This document shows positions 56,240 to 64,000 of a stretch of DNA of 64,000 nucleotides, one piece after another. Positions within the stretch are counted from its first letter, which is position 1; every line of letters starts with the position of its first letter. The stretch is from NCBI RefSeq assembly GCF_002243645.1, contig NZ_CP017704.1, forward strand, positions 1,589,501 through 1,653,500, given 5' to 3'. The stretch comes from Peribacillus simplex NBRC 15720 = DSM 1321. Lineage in GTDB: Bacteria > Bacillota > Bacilli > Bacillales > DSM-1321. The notes under the pieces are model-generated. The model searched no databases and was not told the origin of the DNA. It saw only the letters and a program-made list of their open reading frames with translations. Position numbers and translations under genes: made by a program.

Positions 56240-56430
56240 AAGTTGATTGGAGAGGAAGGTGCGAGACTCCTGCGGGAAAAGCGCGTCCAAGGGAGACCCC
56301 GCAGGCACATGCCGAGGGCGGACCGCCCGCGGATAGCTAGTGCCTGGAGCGGAAATAAACGTCCAAATGTACAAGCCATAAAAAAACTGTAGGCAAACTC
56401 GATTTCTTCGAATTTGTCTACAGTCTCAGC
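56240..56430 (+). repeat. Dispersed GC-richer repeat, copy B
   Basis: Contains GCGAGACTCCTGCGGG and a pairing GACCCCGCAGG block, a sequence type I have seen between genes of many Bacillaceae. It ends with the hairpin ACTGTAGGCAAACTCG / CGAATTTGTCTACAGT (56386-56428), the same stem family as in copies A and C. It lies in the region just past the kimA stop and can serve as a terminator for it. Confidence 0.65.
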
Positions 56431-56470
56431 AAACCATATGAAGGTTTGCTTCTTTTCTTAGAAATAGAAC

Positions 56471-58296
56471 TTACTTCTTCAAATGATATGGCACTGTCGT
56501 AACAACCACATTTCTTCTATAAAGCAAGTAGGCGCGTATCAGTAAACTTGATTGGTTATGAAGTATATTGTGCCAGCCCTTCTTCGGAATGAATTGGGGG
56601 ATGATCACTGTAACTTTATAATTGGATTCCCTAGCCTTATGTTCAACTGTATCCACAAATTTAGTTAGTGGCTGAATGATACTTCTGTAATAAGAATTCA
56701 GTGTAACGAGTCTGACATCCGGCTGCCATTTTTTCCATTTTTCTTCGAATTTCTTTTCATCTTCTCTTTCAAAAGCAACATAAACGGCAATAACCTGATG
56801 TGCTGATAGAGATTTTGCATAATTTAAAGAGTTCTCAACCACATGAGTTATACCCGCCACAGGTACAATGATGATATTCCCTTCAATTGGTAAGATCGGC
56901 TCACATGTTGTAATCCTTAGTTGGTCACCAACTGCTTCATAATGCTTTCTAATTCGATGAAAAAGTAAAATAATGATAGGTAAAAAAATCAAAACAGGCC
57001 AAACCTGAGTAAATTTGGTTAAAAAGAATATCATCGTGACGATAAAGCTAATCATGGCACCAATTGAATTAATGGTTAGTTTCATCATCCAGCCTTTTGG
57101 CTTTTCACGAATCCATTTAACAATCATCCCGGTCTGGGACAACGTAAATGGAATGAATACCCCTACCGCATAAAGCGGAATGAGATTTTCTGTATGTCCT
57201 TCAAATGCGACTATTAAGATAATGGATGCAAGTCCCAGTATGATAATTCCATTGGAATACCCTAATCGGTCCCCTCTTATCGTAAACGCCCTTGGTATGA
57301 ATTTATCTTTCGCTAGATTTACCGCAAGCAGAGGGAAAGCCGAATAGCCAGTATTGGCCGCCAGTATCAAGATCAATGCAGTCGTACCTTGAATGAAGAA
57401 ATACATGAAATTCCGTCCAAAGATCTCTTCAGCAATCTGGGAGACGACCGTTACCTCCGCGCTTGGAACAATGCTTAAATAATAGGCTAAGTATACAATT
57501 CCCGAAAATAATACAGCTAGTAAGGAACCCATAGCTATTAAAGTTTTCGCAGCATTATTCGGGGCTGGATCTTTAAAGTTCGGGATTGCATTGGAAATCG
57601 CTTCGACTCCTGTCAATGCGGAGCTTCCTGATGCGAATGCTCTTAGCAGTATAAATAAACTGATGCCTGCTACCGGAGTCCCGATGGACGTATGCAATTC
57701 CGGTGAAACCCCACCCGTCAAAATCTTGTAAATGCCAACACCAATCAAGATGAACAATGCTAAAACGAATAGGTATACCGGATAGGCCAAAACAGAGGCC
57801 GACTCCGTAACCCCCCGAAGGTTCAGGATTGTAAGTAGAATGACGAAAATGATGGCTATGATGACATTATATGAATGCAGGCCGGGAAAAGCGGACGTGA
57901 TGGCGTCCGTACCTGCAGAAACACTTACAGCGACAGTTAATATATAATCGACCAATAAGGATCCTCCAGCTATCAACCCTGGATTGACACCTAAATTGTT
58001 TTTTGAAACCACATAGGCCCCCCGCCATGCGGATAAGCGAAAATGATTTGTCTATAGGACAAAATCAAAGCAGTTAACAGGATCAATACCCCAATCGCGA
58101 TAGGGATGGAATACCAGAATGCCGCAGCACCGACCGTGATCAGGACGATCAATATTTGCTCCGGTCCATAAGCAACCGAAGACAAAGCATCAGAAGATAA
58201 TATCGCCAAAGCCTTTGTTTTGTTAAGCTTTTGTTCACCAAGTGCATTTGATTTTAAAGGTCTCCCAATCAAGAACCTCTTTATAGAAGATAACAT
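56471..58296 (-). pseudogene. kimA: Potassium importer KimA, frameshifted
   Basis: Two frames together give a full KimA/YdaO APC-type potassium transporter (about 607 residues). The N-terminal part (ATG 58296, GGTGGTGAATTCTTG upstream) carries SIKRFLIGRPLKS and LSSDALSSVAYGPEQIL and breaks after AYPHGGG; the rest resumes with VVSKNNLGVNPGLIAGG and includes the cytoplasmic domain to VPYHLKK. A six-C run at 58018-58023 (G on the coding strand) appears one base short; adding one base restores GGGAYVVSKNN. It is a real frameshift or a homopolymer read error. Normal role is high-affinity potassium uptake, switched off by c-di-AMP. The riboswitch upstream is intact. Confidence 0.9.
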
Positions 58297-58450
58297 CAAG
58301 AATTCACCACCATATTTAATTAATAAGTTTATGTTACCCAGCTTTAGCAAAAAACAAGACGAAATAGAAAAATGCCTACAAGTCATAGCTAAATAGACCT
58401 GTAGACATTAATTTTTTTGTCTAACAAGCTCCACCTTCCTTCTCATATAA

Positions 58451-58570
58451 CGCTTACGAGGTTAGCTGTCGGATTCGGACCTAAGAGTAGCCCTACCTTG
58501 AAAGGATTCACCCCTTGGATTGTAGTAACAATCCCTATAACGGGTCCCCCGCACCATAAGGTTTAAGCGA
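58451..58570 (-). ncRNA. c-di-AMP riboswitch (ydaO-yuaA)
   Basis: On the minus strand the leader of kimA reads TCGCTTAAACC ... GGTGCGGGGGACCC ... CAAGGGGTGAATCC ... GGTAGGGCTACTCTTAGG ... CCGAATCCGACAGCTAACC ... TCGTAAGCG. These are the conserved parts of the ydaO-type c-di-AMP sensor, and CGCTTA / TAAGCG closes the P1 stem. High c-di-AMP stops expression of the importer. The start codon is about 155 bases further on; a clear intrinsic terminator is not obvious (TAGAC/GTCTA around 58404-58425 is weak). Confidence 0.92.
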
Positions 58571-58940
58571 TTTAGAAATATGAAACTGTTGATTATCATA
58601 CTCCCGTGAAATGAAAAAGTAAATGAAAATTTTGTACATTAATAGAATAATCTTTGTAGGTGTAGTTTTGTTCTTGACGTATATAACATAAGTCATGCAA
58701 ACACATGATTCGAAGGGAGGAAAGGAGGTAAATAAAAACGTCAAAATGAAAATAATCAAGGGGTCAATGAACAACAGGGTCCCAAAATGATAAAATGATC
58801 GCCACAGGGAGTGCGCGAAGGACGAAATTAAACGGATCTGCCCCAGCTTGGATAGTCATTAAACAAGCATTTAATTTCGCTTCCCGAATCCACTTTAATT
58901 CCCGTCCACTCGGGGGCATTATTCCACTGATCCACCCTCA
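58571..58940. other. kimA promoter region and adjoining gap
   Basis: 58584-58690 holds the promoter of the riboswitch transcript: TATGAT / GATAAT-like -10 near 58590-58600 on the minus strand. This block recurs at 63217-63316. Further right, CGAAATTAAA (58823-58832) and TTTAATTTCG (58870-58879) form a long-loop hairpin downstream of the GtrA gene. A 31-codon frame at 58695-58790 is not credible. No other gene seen. Confidence 0.5.
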
Positions 58941-59396
58941 TTAGTTCCTTCCTTCTTGAATTGGTCTCAAATTGCTTTTTTTAAAGACAAAGTATTTCTG
59001 GCCAATATAGTTAAGAACTGTGTAAAAAATTGCTCCTATCAGTACAGCCACATTTTGTTGTATGGATAAATGAACGGATCCTTCCATTGATTCTGCTATA
59101 GCTTGGCCTAAAGAATAAGCTGCGGAATAACAAATCAGGATGACGCAAAAGAAACGGGCAACTCCTCTCCGCCATTCTATATCGCTTTTAAAGGTAAAAG
59201 TCCTGTTCAAAAGAAAACTCGTTACAGCTCCCGTACCATTGCCGAAAAAGGTGGAGATCCAGTAAGATAATTCAAGAACATTCATGAGAAAAAGCATGAT
59301 GGAAAGTCCAACCGCTGTATTGACTATTCCAACCAATAAAAAGCGGATAAAGGAGTTAGTGTGTTTTAGATAGTTTTTCAATACTGTTCCGTTCAT
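58941..59396 (-). CDS. gtrA: GtrA-family flippase-like membrane protein
   Basis: A 151-residue four-helix protein: FIRFLLVGIVNTAVGLSIMLFL at the first helix, GAVTSFLLNRTFTFKS, and NYIGQKYFVFKK at the end are the GtrA family pattern. Such proteins are proposed to flip undecaprenyl-phosphate-linked sugars made by a GtrB-type transferase. Its start overlaps the preceding glycosyltransferase gene by 41 bases, so the two are coupled. Confidence 0.88.
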   Translation of the reverse strand: MNGTVLKNYLKHTNSFIRFLLVGIVNTAVGLSIMLFLMNVLELSYWISTFFGNGTGAVTSFLLNRTFTFKSDIEWRRGVARFFCVILICYSAAYSLGQAIAESMEGSVHLSIQQNVAVLIGAIFYTVLNYIGQKYFVFKKSNLRPIQEGRN

Positions 59397-60378
59397 TGTC
59401 TAGTTGCTCCCGTTTTTTTAAATCGAGCGGATTAAATAAATCCAAATCAACAATATATTTAGGCCGGCGTTTGGATTCATTATAGATTTTACCGATATAT
59501 TCCCCAATCAAGCCGACAGCAATCAACTGTAGTCCACCGATCAACCATATGGAGGTGATTAATGAGGTCCAACCAGTTTCGGTCTGCCCATAAAACTTTA
59601 ACCATAAAAAGTAAGACCCAAAGAGTAAGCTAATGAAAAAGGAAAGACATCCTAGCCATAATACAAGCCGGATCGGTGTAACTGAAAAGGAAGTAATGCC
59701 ATCAAGCGCAAACGCAACCATCTTCTTAAATGGATACTTCGTTTCCCCAGCCAATCTTTCTTTTCGGTCATAATAAACAGAGTCCGTCTTAAACCCAATG
59801 AGAGGTACTATCCCCCGTAAAAAAAGATTCGTTTCATCAAATCGTTCCAACTCAGCGATCGCCCTTTTACTCATTAGCCGGAAATCGGCATGATTATAGA
59901 CAAGGTTAACACCCATCTTGTTCATCAATTTATAAAAACCAGTTGCAGATGTTCGTTTAAAAAATGAATCAAGGTCCCTTTTCTGGCGGACACCATATAC
60001 AATTTCACATCCTTCATTGAATTTCCGAATGAATTCAGGGATGACTTGAATATCATCCTGTAAATCTGCATCAATGGATATCACACAATCCGAGGCTTCC
60101 TTGGCTGTAAACAATCCTGCCAGGAGAGCATTTTGATGTCCTGCATTCCGGGAAAGCTTTAGCCCGCGAACAAATTCATTATTAATCGTTTCCTTATAAA
60201 TGATCTTCCATGTTTGATCTTTGCTTCCATCATCAACCAATAGGATTTTACTTTGACCAGAAACAATGTTTTCTTCGACTAACCCCCTCACCAATCCACA
60301 AAGCTGGGAAATGGTATCCTGCAATACGCTTTCTTCGTTATAACAAGGTACAACAATCGTTAGTATCGGTGAATTCAC
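59356..60378 (-). CDS. ykoT: GtrB/Dpm1-like family 2 glycosyltransferase (YkoT-like)
   Basis: A 340-residue GT2 enzyme. GT-A domain: TIVVPCYNEESVL, LLVDDGSKDQTW, ISIDADLQDD (metal-binding DxD type) and NHADFRLMSKRAI; then two C-terminal membrane helices. It transfers a sugar from UDP- or other nucleotide sugar to undecaprenyl phosphate. GTG 60378 follows AGGGGGGAATAGA. It is in operon between the YkoS-like and GtrA genes. Sugar identity is unknown; the facing galU suggests glucose. Confidence 0.9.
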   Translation of the reverse strand: MNSPILTIVVPCYNEESVLQDTISQLCGLVRGLVEENIVSGQSKILLVDDGSKDQTWKIIYKETINNEFVRGLKLSRNAGHQNALLAGLFTAKEASDCVISIDADLQDDIQVIPEFIRKFNEGCEIVYGVRQKRDLDSFFKRTSATGFYKLMNKMGVNLVYNHADFRLMSKRAIAELERFDETNLFLRGIVPLIGFKTDSVYYDRKERLAGETKYPFKKMVAFALDGITSFSVTPIRLVLWLGCLSFFISLLFGSYFLWLKFYGQTETGWTSLITSIWLIGGLQLIAVGLIGEYIGKIYNESKRRPKYIVDLDLFNPLDLKKREQLDNERNSIEKLSKTH

Positions 60379-60393
60379 TCTATTCCCCCCTTT

Positions 60394-62064
60394 TCACATG
60401 ACTCTGTATAAATGAATTTTCCATACGCTTCCTTTTTTTGTGAAAATCCTATCTAGTACCAATCCGTTTTCCTTCGCGTTGTTGATTGGTATGGCAGAAA
60501 ATATATACTTGCCACCTAATCCTTTAAACGCATCCATATTAAGGTCCAAATTTTCCAGCTCTTTCTTCGAGCCTTTCTTGAACATATAATGCTTCCCAAG
60601 CTCATCGGTAAATAGGTAACAACGTCCTCCCCATTCATCAAAGTAGATTCTGATGTTTTTATTCTTAGCCAATTCGTTTTCAATTATTTGACGAAAGTGA
60701 TGTTTGTAAGTAAGCGGATAGAAATTGTTATAGCTATCGAGCGTGTAAAATCCATTAAATTGTGCAATTGCGGGGTGCAGCCCAATGCTAGCAACACGAT
60801 ATTCTTCCTGTGGAAGGTCAATATGATCTTTTATTTCCTGAAAAAGACTTTCTGAATAGAACTGTTTAAAAGATGGTTTTTTATTGTGAGTGATTTCTTC
60901 ATTGAAACCCATCAAAATCATAATTTGAATGGCGATGAAAATAGAAAGGGTTTTCTTAGCATAAACGCTGTGTTCCCAAATGATTTTTATCGCTAGGGCA
61001 AACCCCAAGTAAATTACCATCGGCCTTAAAAAGTGAAATCTGGCAAAATTAAAGGTATCCAAGGTATGAAACCTTTCCGTTAAAGGAAGCCAGCCTTTAT
61101 AAAACCAAAATGCGTACCACGCTGAGAGCATAAAATTCAAGCCGAATAAAAAAACATAAACCTTTTCCTGTCTCCACAGTTTTTTGGTCAGAATAATATA
61201 AAGGGCAAAGACTGTAATCGGCAGGATGATAAGCGCATGTACAGTCATGACATGCGTATGTCCAAGAACGAAATTTTTGAAAGTAAGCTTAATGACCCAA
61301 TCGAGCGGCAGCCTTGCGTGAAAATATTCATCTCTGCTGTTTGGATCCGAATCAAAAATGAATGAAGCGACCAAACGATACTCCACCAAACCAAAAATGA
61401 CGGTCATATACACGATCGAAAGAAGAAACGTTATATTCCACCCTTTTCTCCTGATCCCATCCGTTAGCCAAAGAACGCCCATTGCAACAAGGAAAAAGAA
61501 AAAGCCAAGCACGATGCTTGAATAAAGCGGTAAAAGTGTTAGGACCAAATAATTCTTCCAAGAATGGTCCTTGCTGCGAATATTCAAAAAAGCCCAAAGT
61601 GCTAGCGGCATCCCAAGTGTACTGAGCATTCCCGATGGCCAAAATGGAGTAAGGGCAAAGGCTAAGGATGTTCCAACCCTAATCCAAGCTGATTGGCTTC
61701 CTGTAACCAAATGTTTCTTTAATAGGATATACATACCGAAGAATGCAATAAACCTTGTTAATGCCTGGCTTATTGCATATGCAACCATTGTCGGAAAAAG
61801 AGCATAAAGCCACACGATAATACTGAACTCGCTGCCAAAAGCATTTCGGGGCAGCCCATTCATAATCTGGGGAATTTTGGCGTCAATAGCACCGAATAAC
61901 TCACCGCTTTCTGAAAGGACTTTATACCAGGCAAGGTTGGAATCCAAATTATCATGTACGCGAATATGCGCATTTTCTCCAAGGATGAATAAAGGAGAAA
62001 GATATAAAACAATGACGAGAAAGGCAAAAAGGATTTGTTTTCTCTCTTGATTTTCAATTGGCAA
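60394..62064 (-). CDS. ykoS: Large membrane protein, YkoS-like (DUF6044)
   Basis: A 556-residue protein with ten or more membrane helices, then a soluble C-terminal part of about 180 residues (FKQFYSESLFQEIKDHIDLP onward). It is like a GT-C-type or YfhO-like glycosylation protein: an early loop with two acidic residues (VHDNLDSNLAWYK) and repeated aromatic helices. I match it to B. subtilis YkoS, found with YkoT, but only from memory. Start TTG 62064 has AGAGGTG six bases upstream; a GTG at 62073 overlaps that site. First gene of the ykoS-ykoT-gtrA operon. Confidence 0.75.
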   Translation of the reverse strand: MPIENQERKQILFAFLVIVLYLSPLFILGENAHIRVHDNLDSNLAWYKVLSESGELFGAIDAKIPQIMNGLPRNAFGSEFSIIVWLYALFPTMVAYAISQALTRFIAFFGMYILLKKHLVTGSQSAWIRVGTSLAFALTPFWPSGMLSTLGMPLALWAFLNIRSKDHSWKNYLVLTLLPLYSSIVLGFFFFLVAMGVLWLTDGIRRKGWNITFLLSIVYMTVIFGLVEYRLVASFIFDSDPNSRDEYFHARLPLDWVIKLTFKNFVLGHTHVMTVHALIILPITVFALYIILTKKLWRQEKVYVFLFGLNFMLSAWYAFWFYKGWLPLTERFHTLDTFNFARFHFLRPMVIYLGFALAIKIIWEHSVYAKKTLSIFIAIQIMILMGFNEEITHNKKPSFKQFYSESLFQEIKDHIDLPQEEYRVASIGLHPAIAQFNGFYTLDSYNNFYPLTYKHHFRQIIENELAKNKNIRIYFDEWGGRCYLFTDELGKHYMFKKGSKKELENLDLNMDAFKGLGGKYIFSAIPINNAKENGLVLDRIFTKKGSVWKIHLYRVM

Positions 62065-62235
62065 AATATACACCTCTTGACCAAATTCATATATCCATAA
62101 TATTTGCTTCGGAGGTAAATCTATTCTTTTTCAGGGATTTATTTTAACCTTTTTTGATATAGGTCAACCAATGACCACATAAAATGAAGGGTAGAATAAA
62201 AAGCATATAAAAGAACCTGAAAAAGGGGCTGGGCT

Positions 62236-63096
62236 ATGATAAAGAAAGCAGTGATTCCAGCAGCCGGTTTAGGAACACGATTTTTACCTGCTACGAAAGC
62301 CCAACCAAAGGAAATGCTGCCGATTGTCGATAAGCCGACCATTCAATATATTATCGAGGAAGCGGTACAATCAGGGATTACAGATATTATCATCGTTACG
62401 GGTAAAAACAAACGTGCCATCGAAGATCATTTCGATAAATCCATTGAACTTGAAATGCTTCTGCAAATGAAAGGTCAAAATGATCTTCTTAAGATCGTGG
62501 AGAACATTTCCAACATGGTGGATATCCACTATGTAAGACAAAAGGAACCTCTAGGTCTGGGGCATGCAGTTTTATGTGCCAAAACTTTTATCGGAGATGA
62601 ACCTTTTGCCGTCCTGTTAGGGGATGATATCGTGGATAGTCAGGTTCCAGCTTTGAAGCAGTTAATGGAACAGTATAACAAGGTTCGAGCGAGCATTATC
62701 GGATGTAAGGAAGTGTCACCTGCCGATGTCTCCAAGTATGGAATCGTAAATTTCCAAGAACGATATGAGGATTTATTTCTGGTAAGAAACTTAGTGGAAA
62801 AGCCAAAAGTGGAGGATGCACCATCAACACAGGCGATTATTGGCCGATATATATTATCACCTGCGATTTTTGAAATCCTTGAAACCGTACAGCCCGATCG
62901 GAAGGGGGAGATCCAGCTTACCGAAGCTTTAGACCTTTTGTTAGAAAAGGAACCATTATATTCGTATATCATCGAAGGGAATCGATATGACGTCGGCGAT
63001 AAATTCGGCTTCCTCCAAGCTTCATTAGATTTCGCCATGAAACGACCTGAACTTCGTGATCAGCTAATAACATATTTAAGGCAGCTGTTCCCTTAA
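62236..63096 (+). CDS. galU: UTP-glucose-1-phosphate uridylyltransferase
   Basis: A 286-residue GalU/GtaB-type nucleotidyltransferase. VIPAAGLGTRFLPATKAQPKEML (split by the 11-16 glycine loop) and PKEMLPIVDKPTIQYIIEEA form the UTP site; LGLGHAVLCAK and LLGDDIV follow; the YDVGDKFGFLQA block binds the sugar. It makes UDP-glucose from the product of PgcA. It is divergent from the glycosylation operon, 172 bp apart. ATG 62236 follows AAGGGGCTGGGCT. Confidence 0.95.
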   Translation: MIKKAVIPAAGLGTRFLPATKAQPKEMLPIVDKPTIQYIIEEAVQSGITDIIIVTGKNKRAIEDHFDKSIELEMLLQMKGQNDLLKIVENISNMVDIHYVRQKEPLGLGHAVLCAKTFIGDEPFAVLLGDDIVDSQVPALKQLMEQYNKVRASIIGCKEVSPADVSKYGIVNFQERYEDLFLVRNLVEKPKVEDAPSTQAIIGRYILSPAIFEILETVQPDRKGEIQLTEALDLLLEKEPLYSYIIEGNRYDVGDKFGFLQASLDFAMKRPELRDQLITYLRQLFP

Positions 63097-63115
63097 TGAA
63101 GTCAATATACCCCAC

Positions 63116-63141
63116 GCCCAATCACCTAGTGGTGATTGGGC
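63116..63141 (+). terminator. Terminator after galU
   Basis: GCCCAATCACC / GGTGATTGGGC, loop TAGT. Confidence 0.8.
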
Positions 63142-63149
63142 TATTTCCA

Positions 63150-63316
63150 CATCGAATTAATCCCTTTGGTTGTATCACTAACATATCCCCGTACCATATT
63201 CTCTAAGCAAAATATAACTGTTTATTATAAACGCTACTGTGAAATGCAAAAGCAAGTGAAAATGTTGGGCAGAAAAAGAATAATTTATTATAAGTGAGGT
63301 TATGTTGATAACGTAT
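63150..63316 (-). other. Decayed copy of the kimA promoter and riboswitch leader
   Basis: On the minus strand this region aligns with 58690 down to about 58510: CATTTCAC, AACAGTT, GCTTA, TATGGT-CGGGG, GTTA, and CCAAaGGG occur in the same order. The 3' half of the riboswitch is missing and the expected transporter gene is absent, since galU and its terminator occupy the downstream side. It appears to be a relic of a duplicated kimA leader. Confidence 0.65.
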
Positions 63317-63372
63317 CCTTCATTTATTATTGATCCAAACAACGATATCCAGAAAGGATTGTAGAGAAACAC

Positions 63373-63513
63373 ATGCACAAAAAAACTAATAATCCAATAA
63401 TATCCGATGAATTTTTAGATCAAGTGGTTAAGGAAATCAATGCACAATTTGGCGGGCCCATAAATGAAAAAAATGATCGTTTCCTACATAGGGACGATGA
63501 AGAAAGAGCTTGA
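63373..63513 (+). CDS. Small acidic protein of unknown function
   Basis: A 46-residue hydrophilic frame (MHKKTNNPIISDEFLDQVVK at the start, ending RDDEERA). Not recognised. The ribosome site is poor (AAAGGA is 14 bases from ATG), but a strong terminator follows 30 bases after the stop, which favours a real short transcript. Confidence 0.5.
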   Translation: MHKKTNNPIISDEFLDQVVKEINAQFGGPINEKNDRFLHRDDEERA

Positions 63514-63543
63514 ATCCTACATCATTAATCTAAAGCTTCATCA

Positions 63544-63577
63544 AAAACTCTGGCTCTTCTCATCCAGAGTTTTTTTT
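63544..63577 (+). terminator. Terminator after the small acidic ORF
   Basis: AAAACTCTGG / CCAGAGTTTT and T8. Confidence 0.85.
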
Positions 63578-63707
63578 GGCTAACTTATGTAACTTTATTT
63601 ATTTCATAGAATTATCCGCCCTTTCTTTAACGACTTGTCCAAACCGATTTAGCATATCCTCATAGAATGATTACATGTAATTATTTTAAGAAAGGGGAAT
63701 AACTACA

Positions 63708-64000
63708 TTGAGCCACGCTGATGATGTCTTCCGCACTTCTCCAAAGGTTCCAAAAGGAAGGCTGATTTCCGGACATACAAAGGAGTTTCAAACAGATCCC
63801 ATTGGCTTTCTGACCCGATTGGCCAATGAATATGGGGAAGTCGCTAAATTCCGTTTAGGACCATTCCAAAATGTTTATCACGTTTTAAATCCTGATTTAA
63901 TAAAACAAATTCTAGTAACAAAACAAAAATCCTTCGTCAAATCCAAGGACTTCAATGTTTTAAAACCGCTTATCGGTGAAGGTCTACTTACAAGCGAAAA
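63708..64000 (+). CDS. Cytochrome P450 (5' part; runs off the window)
   Basis: From TTG 63708, with AAGAAAGGGGAAT ten bases upstream, 97 codons stay open to the window end. The protein begins MSHADDVFRTSPKVPKGRLISGHTKEF and continues FLTRLANEYGEVAKFRLGPFQNVYHVLNPDLIKQILVTKQKSF, the N-terminal beta-sheet and helix A-B pattern of cytochrome P450. No membrane anchor is present, as in soluble bacterial P450s. The heme-binding Cys would lie beyond the window. Substrate unknown. Confidence 0.85.
   Translation, partial: MSHADDVFRTSPKVPKGRLISGHTKEFQTDPIGFLTRLANEYGEVAKFRLGPFQNVYHVLNPDLIKQILVTKQKSFVKSKDFNVLKPLIGEGLLTSE

Noticed and set aside
58695..58790. 31-codon frame between the kimA leader and gtrA
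   Set aside because: Too short, no recognised homologue, and the GGGAGGAAAGGAGG that looks like a ribosome site lies inside it.

Overview
The window looks like chromosomal DNA of an endospore-forming Bacillaceae bacterium, most probably a Peribacillus (B. simplex/frigoritolerans group) or a close relative; the genus is my inference. Support: AT-rich genes with strong GGAGG-type ribosome sites, SpoVR, the GlcU/Gdh pair, KimA behind a c-di-AMP riboswitch, and a block (YhcT, YhcU, YhcX, PgcA, Azr, YhdB, YhdC) that follows the B. subtilis yhc-yhd order. No rRNA, tRNA, CRISPR array or prophage was seen.

Layout. 1-8.7 kb is an accessory arsenic island: arsR-arsB, a YrdB-like protein, a PrmC-like methyltransferase, a nonsense-broken IS110-family transposase, a two-repeat small protein, then a thiol-rich set (ArsN1-type acetyltransferase, small protein, MarR regulator with two Cys-Cys pairs, ArsO-type flavoprotein) whose three promoters share one 13-bp operator-like sequence. 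8.7-15.6 kb holds spoVR and an RpiR-headed operon (M20 deacylase, GNAT, N-succinylamino acid racemase, YkvI permease) that fits the known D- to L-amino acid conversion pathway. 16-26 kb is the conserved yhc/yhd-like block with a BdbC/thioredoxin pair inserted. 26-37 kb has stress and aldo-keto reductase genes, a duplicated phosphate transporter pair around one DUF47 gene, AdeR/EcsC/Ald, a FAD-linked oxidase and ProC. 37-48 kb has an MFS exporter with a double operator, a DNA glycosylase, a YcgR/YcgQ pair, a four-LysM endopeptidase, small FbpB/Spo0E-like genes, and an indolepyruvate-decarboxylase-type enzyme facing an AAA+ activator. 48-56 kb has cobT, signal peptidase, a nitroreductase and Rrf2 regulator around a nested dyad, a BASS transporter, an FMN reductase, gdh-glcU and a frameshifted membrane gene. 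56-64 kb has a frameshifted kimA under an intact c-di-AMP riboswitch, a YkoS/YkoT/GtrA glycosylation operon facing galU, a decayed second riboswitch leader, and the start of a P450 gene.

Notable points are the predicted MarR-thiol arsenic regulon, the kimA frameshift with a riboswitch relic 4.6 kb away, three intergenic arrays of degenerate repeats with a 20-21 bp (two helical turn) period, a dispersed repeat family with one internally deleted copy, and several strong operator dyads. Functions are inferred from sequence recognition alone; no searches were run.
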